From: Acidimicrobiaceae bacterium
GTDB taxonomy: Bacteria; Actinomycetota; Acidimicrobiia; Acidimicrobiales; Bog-793
Assembly: GCA_027459565.1 (NCBI GenBank)
Contig: DAIDIA010000250.1
Span: 1-13,246 of the forward strand
DNA: 13,246 nt
Direction: 5' to 3'
In this document: in pieces, positions 1-6,128 of the stretch
Position numbering within the stretch: position 1 is the first letter of the stretch
How the letters are laid out: every line of letters begins with the position of its first letter
Notes under the pieces: model-generated
What the model was told of the DNA's origin: nothing
The model's database searches: none
What the model saw: the letters and a program-made list of their open reading frames with translations, nothing else
Position numbers and translations under genes: made by a program

Positions 1-187
1 AATAGATTAAAACTAGTCTTGTAAACAAAGATTAGCAGACACCTCCATGAAAGGGAAGCGCTGCTGCGAAGCCGAGCGTGTCCTCCGCTTGGCACGTCGA
101 GAACCCCACTTGGCTCAGATCGCCAGATCACGGTCGAATCGAACGGAACTCTCGCGAAGGACCGTCCTGAAGCGCCCCTCCGAAAAG
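1..187. other. Gene-free left flank with AT-rich edge
   Basis: I see no supportable gene here. The first 40 bases contain only 11 G or C by direct count, while the rest of the window is strongly GC-rich; composition returns to normal after about position 50. This flank lies on the 3' side of the minus-strand tRNA-Arg, the side where tRNA-targeting integrative elements usually sit. No integrase, and no direct repeat of the tRNA 3' end, is visible within the window. An open frame at 47-376 runs through the tRNA antisense and has no recognisable protein character, so it is not called. A weak CCCT/AGGG hairpin follows the tRNA on the minus strand, but without a convincing T-tract. Confidence 0.5.
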
Positions 188-259
188 GGCCCCCGGCAGG
201 ATTCGAACCTGCGCTCCCGCCTCCGGAGGGCGGTGCTCTATCCCCTGAGCTACGAGGGC
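188..259 (-). tRNA. tRNA-Arg (anticodon CCG)
   Basis: The minus strand folds into a complete cloverleaf. The acceptor stem GCCCTCG/CGGGGGC has one T-G wobble. The D-arm is GCTC/GAGC with A20 present in the loop, an arginine identity element. The anticodon stem CCGCC/GGCGG holds the 7-base loop CTCCGGA, giving anticodon CCG, which reads the CGG codon. A 4-base variable loop follows, then a T-arm GCAGG/CCTGC with loop TTCGAAT. The 3' CCA is not encoded. The base after the acceptor stem (discriminator, position 73) is C, whereas A or G is usual for bacterial tRNA-Arg. The gene is divergent from argS with about 97 bp between them. Confidence 0.96.
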
Positions 260-328
260 AGGTCCGAGAAGATTGCGCGGCTATGCCTCGTTGACGTGGC
301 CGAGCCTGATCTATGGATTGCCGACTGT

Positions 329-356
329 ATGGTAGTCGCCCGCCTACCATCCCTAT
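329..356 (+). promoter_or_regulatory. argS upstream inverted repeat and candidate leaderless -10
   Basis: A perfect 7-bp inverted repeat, ATGGTAG (329-335) and CTACCAT (344-350), is separated by 8 bases. Its right arm contains TACCAT (345-350), which fits the actinobacterial -10 consensus TAnnnT and lies exactly 6 bases before the GTG start of argS at 357. Transcription would then begin at the start codon, giving a leaderless mRNA. No Shine-Dalgarno sequence precedes the GTG, which agrees with this. The -35 region is weak; TTGCCG at 318-323 is too far away (21-base spacer). The repeat could be a repressor operator overlapping the -10 or, if transcription starts further upstream, an RNA hairpin. 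Confidence 0.45.
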
Positions 357-1973
357 GTGGCCATGACTATTGCTGACGCGCTTGCAACGGAAATCTCCTC
401 GGTTCTCGGGGAACTCGGGATCGCCCTGGACGACACTGTGGTGCACCTCGAGCGCCCCGCCCGCCTCGAGCACGGGGACCTCTCCTCGAACATTGCGCTC
501 GCACTCGCCAAGCAGGTCGGCTCCTCGCCCCGTGAGCTCGCCGGGAGGATCTGCGAGGCACTTCAAGCGCGGACGATCGAGCACGTCGTCTCCGTGGAGG
601 TCGCCGGGCCGGGATTCGTCAACTTCCGCCTCGCGAACTCGTGGCTCCACGCCGTGCTCGTCGCGGTCGTCGCCGAGGGGGTCGACGACTACGCGCGCCT
701 TGATCTTGGCAGGGGCGAGCGCGTCCAGGTCGAATTCGTCTCGGCGAATCCCACGGGCCCTTTGCACGTCGGGAACGGCTGGCTCGGCTCGTATGGCGAC
801 GCGCTGGCACGCCTGCTTCGCCGATGTGGCTGGCAGGTCTCGACCGAGTACTACGTCAATGACACCGGCAACCAGATCCGCATGCTCGGCGAGAGCGTGC
901 TCGCGCGCCGCTCCGGGAACGCGGTGCCCGAACAGGGGTATCAGGGCGCGTACGTCCTCGAGCTTGCCGAGCGCTACGAGGGACCCGACTCGGTCGAGGA
1001 TGCGGGCCGGTACGCCGCGGAGGAGATCCTCAAGTCCATCCGACTGACGCTCGACCGACTCGGCATCGTCTTTGACGAGTGGTACAGCCAGGCGTCGATC
1101 GAGGAGAGCGGCAAGGTCACCGAGACGATCGCGCTGATGCGCGCGCGCAACCTCATCTACGAAGAGGGCGACGCGACGTGGTTGAGGTCCACCGAACTCG
1201 GTGACGTCCGCGACCGGGTGCTGATCAAGGCGAACGGCGATGCGACCTATCTCGCGGGAGACCTCGCCTATCACCGCGACAAGTTCCTCGTGCGCGGCTT
1301 CGAGCGCGTCATCGATGTCTTCGGTGCCGATCACCACGGCCAGGTGGCGAGTCTCGAGGCGGGAGTCGAGGCGCTCGGGATCGACCGTTCGCGCCTCGAG
1401 GTCAAACTCGGCCAGCTCGTCTCCTTGGTGAGCGGGAAGATGTCGAAGCGCTCCGGGAACTACGTCCGACTCGACGAGCTGATCGATGAGATCGGACCCG
1501 ATGCGACGCGGCTCATGTCCTTGATGAGCTCGATCGACCAGTCGACCACGCTCGATCTCGACGCGGTCACGGCGAAGTCGATGGACAACCCGGTGTTCTA
1601 TGTCCAGTATGCCTACGCGAGGATCTCCTCGATCGGGAGGGTGTGCGAGGAGCGCGGGGTGATCCGTCGGGAAATCGACGAGGTCGACCTGTCCGTGCTC
1701 GGACATCCGCGCGAGCTTGATGTGCTGCGTTCGCTCTACACGCTGCCGTCGGTGCTCCGCGAGGCGGCGACAGAACGCGCACCGTACAAGGTGACGAACT
1801 TCGTGCGCACGCTCGCGGGCGAGTTCCACGGTTTCTACCACGACTGCCGTGTGCTCGGTGACGGCGTCAGCGAGGCGGAGACCCAGGCCCGGCTCTGGCT
1901 CGTCGAGGCGACCCGCGTGGGACTCTCGATCGCACTCACCCTCCTCGGGGTGAGTGCTCCGGAACAGATGTGA
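357..1973 (+). CDS. argS: Arginyl-tRNA synthetase
   Basis: This cytoplasmic class I aminoacyl-tRNA synthetase charges tRNA-Arg with arginine using ATP. The 538-residue protein begins with the ArgS-specific N-terminal tRNA-recognition domain (about residues 5-90, with LEHGDLSSNIAL near 37-50). The Rossmann catalytic core follows. The HIGH-type signature is HVGN at 137-140 after SANPTGPL, and the KMSK loop is at 361-364. The C-terminal DALR anticodon-binding domain starts around 420 (VQYAYARISSI). Length is near the family norm. The GTG at 357 is chosen because a TAnnnT hexamer sits 6 bases before it; an ATG two codons later (363) is an alternative. It starts the lysA-hom-thrC run and stands divergent from tRNA-Arg(CCG). 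Confidence 0.97.
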   Translation: MAMTIADALATEISSVLGELGIALDDTVVHLERPARLEHGDLSSNIALALAKQVGSSPRELAGRICEALQARTIEHVVSVEVAGPGFVNFRLANSWLHAVLVAVVAEGVDDYARLDLGRGERVQVEFVSANPTGPLHVGNGWLGSYGDALARLLRRCGWQVSTEYYVNDTGNQIRMLGESVLARRSGNAVPEQGYQGAYVLELAERYEGPDSVEDAGRYAAEEILKSIRLTLDRLGIVFDEWYSQASIEESGKVTETIALMRARNLIYEEGDATWLRSTELGDVRDRVLIKANGDATYLAGDLAYHRDKFLVRGFERVIDVFGADHHGQVASLEAGVEALGIDRSRLEVKLGQLVSLVSGKMSKRSGNYVRLDELIDEIGPDATRLMSLMSSIDQSTTLDLDAVTAKSMDNPVFYVQYAYARISSIGRVCEERGVIRREIDEVDLSVLGHPRELDVLRSLYTLPSVLREAATERAPYKVTNFVRTLAGEFHGFYHDCRVLGDGVSEAETQARLWLVEATRVGLSIALTLLGVSAPEQM

Positions 1974-1982
1974 GGTCGAACG

Positions 1983-3287
1983 ATGGCACAGGTGCGTGAT
2001 GAAACCGGCACTCCGAGCGAAGCGGGCATCGGCGCGCACCTCCTGCCACTTGGCGCGCACGCCGACGAAGAGGGGAGGCTCGTCGTCGGGGGAGTCCGGG
2101 TCGACGACCTCGCGCAGGAGTTCGGGACGCCGTTCTTCCTCTACGACGAGGAACACCTGCGCGCGCGTTGTCGGGAGATCGTCGCGGTGTTCGGACGCGG
2201 TGCGGCGTTCGCCTCGAAGTCGTTTCTCACCAAGGCGATGGCAAGGCTCGCCTTCGAGGAGGGGATGACGCTTGACGTCTCGACCGGAGGCGAGCTCGAG
2301 GTCGTCCTCGCGGCGGGAGTGCCGGGCGAACATGTCATCTTGCACGGCAACAACAAGTCCGTCGCCGAACTTCGACGCGCGGTCGATACCGGCGTCGGTC
2401 GCATCGTCGTCGATTCGTTCGATGAGATCGATCGCCTCGATGCGATCGGGGAACTTGGCGAAACGAGGCTCTCCATCCGCGTCAATCCCGGTGTCGAGGC
2501 GCACACGCACGAGTTCATCAGGACCGGTCAGGAGGATTCGAAGTTCGGTCTGTCGCTCGCGTCGGGCGAGGCGGACCGCGCGATCGAGGCGCTGCAGGAT
2601 CGATTCGGGGACATCGCGGACGGGGCGCACGCGCACATCGGGAGCCAGATCCTCGAGCTCTCCGGGTTCGACCGCGAGATCGAGATCATCGCCCCGTTCA
2701 TCGGTCGACACGGGTTGCGCGAGTTCGTCGTCGGCGGCGGACTCGGCGTCGCGTACCTCAATGACGAGTTCGCTCCGTCGCTGTCGCACTGGGCGCGAGA
2801 GATCGCGACCGCGTGCCAGCGGTCGGGGATCGACGACAGAGTGGCGATCGGTGTCGAACCGGGTCGCGCGATCGTCGCGACCGCGGGGATGACCTGCTAC
2901 CGGATCGGGACGATCAAGGCGATCGCCGGGTATCGGACCTATGTCGCCGTCGATGGCGGCATGAGTGACAACCCGCGCCCGGTGCTTTATGGAAGCGGGT
3001 ACGAGGCCTTCCTCGCGCGGTCCGTGCACACGAGACGCCCGTGGCCGGTACGCGTGGTCGGCAAGCACTGCGAGTCCGGCGACGTCATCGTCTCCGACGG
3101 CCGACTGCCCGAGGACACGGTCGTGGGTGATCTCCTCGTCACCCCCGTGACCGGCGCGTATGGCTTCGCGATGGCATCGAACTACAACCGCGTGCCCCGT
3201 CCACCGGTGATCTTCGTCGCGAACGGTGCGGCGCGAGTCGTCGTCCGGCGCGAGTCGATCGAGGACCTTCTCCGCCTCGAGCCGTGA
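1983..3287 (+). CDS. lysA: Diaminopimelate decarboxylase
   Basis: This PLP enzyme decarboxylates meso-diaminopimelate to L-lysine, the last step of lysine synthesis. The 434-residue sequence shows the fold-type III alanine-racemase-like barrel. The PLP Schiff-base lysine is K79 in AFASKSF, and HGNNKS is at 121-126. HIGSQI lies at 218-223, the phosphate-binding GGGLG at 251-255, EPGR at 292-295, and the catalytic CESGD at 363-367 supplies the cysteine contributed to the partner active site in the dimer. The YGF segment near 393-395 also fits the family. It starts 9 bases after argS. The Shine-Dalgarno GAGGT (1972-1976) overlaps the argS stop codon, pointing to cotranscription with argS. Confidence 0.97.
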   Translation: MAQVRDETGTPSEAGIGAHLLPLGAHADEEGRLVVGGVRVDDLAQEFGTPFFLYDEEHLRARCREIVAVFGRGAAFASKSFLTKAMARLAFEEGMTLDVSTGGELEVVLAAGVPGEHVILHGNNKSVAELRRAVDTGVGRIVVDSFDEIDRLDAIGELGETRLSIRVNPGVEAHTHEFIRTGQEDSKFGLSLASGEADRAIEALQDRFGDIADGAHAHIGSQILELSGFDREIEIIAPFIGRHGLREFVVGGGLGVAYLNDEFAPSLSHWAREIATACQRSGIDDRVAIGVEPGRAIVATAGMTCYRIGTIKAIAGYRTYVAVDGGMSDNPRPVLYGSGYEAFLARSVHTRRPWPVRVVGKHCESGDVIVSDGRLPEDTVVGDLLVTPVTGAYGFAMASNYNRVPRPPVIFVANGAARVVVRRESIEDLLRLEP

Positions 3288-3292
3288 TTGAT

Positions 3293-3304
3293 TAGCGTAA
3301 AGGG
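3293..3304 (+). promoter_or_regulatory. Candidate leaderless -10 for hom
   Basis: TAGCGT (3293-3298) matches TAnnnT and ends 6 bases before the ATG of hom at 3305, the spacing expected when transcription starts at the start codon. The purine run AAAGGG (3299-3304) touches the ATG, which is too close for a normal ribosome binding site. No recognisable -35 is seen. The 17-base lysA-hom gap also allows readthrough from lysA. Confidence 0.4.
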
Positions 3305-4642
3305 ATGGTTCGCGCCGACCCGGACTCCCGAGATGACCAGCTGACGACCGTTCGGGTCGGTCTTTTGGGCTGCGGAAACGTCGGCGGGGCGCTCGTTGAG
3401 CTCGTCGACAAGGAGGCGGACGCGATCTCCGAACGGTCGGGCGTTCACCTCGCGATCACCCGCATCGCGGTCCGCGACCTCACGAAAGACAGAGCGTCGA
3501 GCGGGCCTCCGGGGCGCCTCACCGACGATGCGATGAGCGTGGTGGAAGATCCCGACATCGATCTCGTCGTCGAGTTGATCGGCGGGATCGAGCCGGCCCA
3601 GTCGCTGATCGAACAGGCACTGCGCCAGGGGAAGTCGGTCATCAGCGCGAACAAGGAGCTGCTCGCGACCCACGGAGCGCACCTCCACGACCTTGCCGCC
3701 AAGGCCGGCCGGGACCTGCTCTATGAGGCCTCGGTGGGAGGCGCGATCCCGCTCGTGCGAGCGCTCTCGGTCTCACTCGCCGGTGAGCGGGTCAGCCGGG
3801 TGATGGGCATCGTCAATGGAACGACCAACTACATCCTCTCGCGCATGCAGAGTGCGCACACCACCTACGAGGAGGCCCTCGCCGAGGCGATCCGCCTCGG
3901 TTTCGCGGAGTCCGACCCGACCGCGGACGTCGAGGGCCACGACGCCGCCGCGAAGACCGCGATCATCGCGAGCATCGCCTTCAATGCCGACGTCTCGGTC
4001 GACGATGTGTATCGCCAGGGGATCACCGACATCGACATCGCGGACATCGACTTCGCCCAGCGTCGCGGATACGCGATCAAGCTGCTTGCGCTCGCGGAGC
4101 GCGACGGCGAGGGCGAGGACGAGTCGATCGCCGTGCGGGTCCATCCCGCGATGATCAGCAACGACCATCCGCTCGCGCTCGTGAACGGGCCGTTCAACGC
4201 GATCTTCGTCGAGGGCGAACACGCCGGGGAGCTGATGCTCTACGGCCGCGGAGCCGGGGGCCAGCCGAGCGCGAGCGCGGTCCTCGGGGACCTGCTCGAC
4301 GCGGCGCGCGCGCTCAAGCGCGAGACGACCTTCTTGCACCCGGTGAGACGACGCGTGCGGATCCGTCCGATCGACGAGCTCGAGTCGACCTACTGCATCA
4401 CCCTCGAGGTCCTCGACCGACCGGGGGTGATGGCCGCGGTTGCGGAGGTGTTCGGTCGACACGGAGTCTCGATTCGTTCGATGGAGCAGGTCGGTCTAAC
4501 CTCGGAGGCCCGTATGATCTTCATCACCCACCTCGCGCTTGAATCCGACGTGCAGGCGACCCTCCAGGGACTCAAGGAGCTCGACTCCGTCGTCCGGGTC
4601 GGCGGGCTCGTCCGCGTGATCGGAGACGAGGATGGCGAGTAG
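3305..4642 (+). CDS. hom: Homoserine dehydrogenase with C-terminal ACT domain
   Basis: The enzyme reduces aspartate semialdehyde to homoserine with NAD(P)H, committing carbon to threonine and methionine. In the 445-residue protein a Rossmann dinucleotide fold opens with GCGNVG at 22-27. SANKELL lies at 114-120. The catalytic domain carries NGTTNYIL (171-178) and DVEGHDAAAK (208-217), whose lysine is the expected catalytic residue. The C-terminal part, about 363-438, is an ACT domain (starts YCITLEVLDRPGVMAAV), the module that usually gives threonine feedback inhibition. There is no fused aspartokinase, so this is the monofunctional Gram-positive form. The ATG lies 18 residues ahead of the nucleotide-binding strand, as expected. 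It overlaps thrC by 11 bases. Confidence 0.97.
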   Translation: MVRADPDSRDDQLTTVRVGLLGCGNVGGALVELVDKEADAISERSGVHLAITRIAVRDLTKDRASSGPPGRLTDDAMSVVEDPDIDLVVELIGGIEPAQSLIEQALRQGKSVISANKELLATHGAHLHDLAAKAGRDLLYEASVGGAIPLVRALSVSLAGERVSRVMGIVNGTTNYILSRMQSAHTTYEEALAEAIRLGFAESDPTADVEGHDAAAKTAIIASIAFNADVSVDDVYRQGITDIDIADIDFAQRRGYAIKLLALAERDGEGEDESIAVRVHPAMISNDHPLALVNGPFNAIFVEGEHAGELMLYGRGAGGQPSASAVLGDLLDAARALKRETTFLHPVRRRVRIRPIDELESTYCITLEVLDRPGVMAAVAEVFGRHGVSIRSMEQVGLTSEARMIFITHLALESDVQATLQGLKELDSVVRVGGLVRVIGDEDGE

Positions 4643-5744
4643 CCATGGGAGCGCCCACGGTCTTGCCGACTCCACCGGGCTGACGGGTCCCCACGACGGT
4701 CGCGCGTGGGAGGGCATCATCCGCAGGTACGCTGCGTTCCTCCCGGTCAGCGAAAAGACTCCGATCATCTCGCTCCATGAGGGCAACACGCCGCTCCTGC
4801 CTGCCCCGCGGCTCAGTGAACGCGTTGGGGCCGATGTCTTCTTGAAGGTCGAGGGCGCGAACCCGACGGGATCGTTCAAAGACCGCGGGATGACAGTTGC
4901 CATCTCGAAGGCCGCCGAGGCGGGAGCGCGAGCGGTCGTGTGTGCCTCGACCGGAAACACCTCGGCCTCGGCAGCTGCCTATGCGGCGCGCGCGGGGATG
5001 AGTTGCGCGGTGGTGATCCCCGAGGGACACATCGCGCTCGGCAAACTCGCGCAGGCACTCGTGCACGGGGCGCGCGTCGTGCAGGTGCGCGCGAACTTCG
5101 ACGTCGCGCTCGACATCGTGCGAGAGCTTCCGTCGCGTGCACCGATCGTCGTCGTCAATTCGATCAATCCCGATCGCATCGAGGGTCAAAAGACCGGCGC
5201 GTACGAGGTGATCGATGCACTCGGCGATGCGCCGGATGTGCACTGCATCCCGGTCGGCAACGCGGGCAACATCATGGCCTACTGGAGGGGCTATCGCGAC
5301 TACTACGCGAAGAACCTCTCGACCCGGCTCCCGGCGATGATGGGATTCCAGGCGCTCGGTGCGGCACCGATCGTGCTCGGACACCCCGTCGAGTTTCCCG
5401 AGACCATCGCCACGGCGATCCGGATCGGCAACCCCGCCTCGTGGGAGGGCGCGGTCGAGGCAGCGAGGGACTCGGGCGGACAGATCCGCGCCGTGAGTGA
5501 CGAGGAGATCCTCGAGGCCTACCGGTTCCTCGCCGTCGAGGAGTCGGTGTTCTGCGAGGCGGCCTCTGCCGCGAGCGTCGCGGGCCTGATGAAGTTCGGA
5601 GTGCCCAAGGGATCGCGCGTGGTCTGCGTGCTGACCGGGCACGGCCTGAAAGATCCCGATCTCGCGATCTCCCAGGCGCGCGTTCCGGTCACCGTCGACG
5701 CCACGCTCGACGCGGTGCTCGCGACCCTTGAGCTCGGGGAGTAG
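4632..5744 (+). CDS. thrC: Threonine synthase
   Basis: This PLP-dependent lyase converts O-phospho-homoserine to threonine. The 370-residue sequence is the short actinobacterial type. The PLP lysine is K83 in the motif NPTGSFKDRGM, STGNTSASAAAYAARAG follows around 105-121, and a phosphate-binding glycine-rich loop VGNAGN is near 213-218. HEGNTPLL at 49-56 is the typical N-terminal signature. The ATG overlaps the end of hom by 11 bases, which suggests translational coupling. Its substrate is made by homoserine kinase (thrB), normally the next gene in related genomes, but no thrB follows here. The gene ends before a long gene-free interval. Confidence 0.96.
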   Translation: MASSHGSAHGLADSTGLTGPHDGRAWEGIIRRYAAFLPVSEKTPIISLHEGNTPLLPAPRLSERVGADVFLKVEGANPTGSFKDRGMTVAISKAAEAGARAVVCASTGNTSASAAAYAARAGMSCAVVIPEGHIALGKLAQALVHGARVVQVRANFDVALDIVRELPSRAPIVVVNSINPDRIEGQKTGAYEVIDALGDAPDVHCIPVGNAGNIMAYWRGYRDYYAKNLSTRLPAMMGFQALGAAPIVLGHPVEFPETIATAIRIGNPASWEGAVEAARDSGGQIRAVSDEEILEAYRFLAVEESVFCEAASAASVAGLMKFGVPKGSRVVCVLTGHGLKDPDLAISQARVPVTVDATLDAVLATLELGE

Positions 5745-5832
5745 CCGCTCCCGGCGCCCATGCAACGGAGGTTTTCGCCGCCGTTCGGGCGCGCTGATTG
5801 CCGAGGGCGCGATTCGGCGTTAGAGTGGAGGT
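5745..5832 (+). promoter_or_regulatory. thrC-rho spacer with rho promoter
   Basis: A promoter is visible: TTGCCG (5798-5803), a 17-base spacer, then TAGAGT (5821-5826). This predicts a transcription start at about 5833. It is the best matched -35/-10 pair I found in the window and would give rho its own transcript, separate from the threonine genes. Upstream lies an imperfect hairpin, AACGGAGG (5764-5771) with CCGCCGTT (5778-5785), one A-G mismatch and loop TTTTCG. It has no following T-tract, so I do not call it an intrinsic terminator. No thrB remnant is recognisable. Confidence 0.6.
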
Positions 5833-6128
5833 GCAGGCCTTCCTGCCGAGTGCGGTGTCACCGACGTGACCAACGCTCGATTGGCGAAGCTCAGCTAGCA
5901 GATATCTGAGATCGCACCTCGCAATCTCCCGGTACGCCGCTCCCTCTTCGGGTTCCTCTGACAGGTGGCGGTCTGCTTGAGGTATTGCCCGGTATTTCGT
6001 CTCCGAAGAGAGCACCCTGACAGCGTGCTACCTCACGGGGCATCCGGGCATCCATCTTCGGAGTAGCTGCGAACCCGAACATTCGATGTTCACCCTGAAC
6101 ATCAACAACAAGACCAGGAGCACAATCG
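5833..6128 (+). promoter_or_regulatory. Long structured 5' leader of rho
   Basis: About 296 bases separate the predicted start site from the rho ATG, with no convincing gene. The first transcribed bases form GCAGG-CCTT-CCTGC (5833-5846). GTCAC/GTGAC (5857-5861/5866-5870) forms a second small hairpin. A dense block follows with three perfect pairings that cross one another: TGAGGTA (5978-5984) with TACCTCA (6029-6035); TGCCCGG (5986-5992) with CCGGGCA (6044-6050); and CTCCGAAGA (6001-6009) with TCTTCGGAG (6055-6063), the last enclosing AGCAC/GTGCT (6011-6015/6025-6029). The octamer GGGCATCC is tandemly repeated at 6038-6053. Nearer the gene, ATGTTC (6086-6091) can pair with GAACAT on either side (6077-6082 or 6097-6102). 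A strong Shine-Dalgarno AGGAG sits at 6116-6120. Autogenous control of rho is known in E. coli; its operation here is inference. Confidence 0.5.

Noticed and set aside
47..376. Open frame on + strand, 109 codons, with ATG
   Set aside because: It reads antisense through the whole tRNA-Arg and overlaps the argS start; the peptide is Arg-rich with no recognisable domain.
4572..5765. Long minus-strand open frame (397 codons) opposite thrC
   Set aside because: Antisense to a clearly conserved gene; composition is the Arg/His/Asp-rich pattern of GC-biased third codon positions.
5764..5785. Hairpin after thrC as an intrinsic terminator
   Set aside because: The stem has an internal A-G mismatch and no T-tract follows.
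5760..5909. Short + strand frame of about 49 codons between thrC and rho
   Set aside because: Arg/Cys-rich random-looking peptide, crosses the predicted rho promoter, no ribosome binding site.
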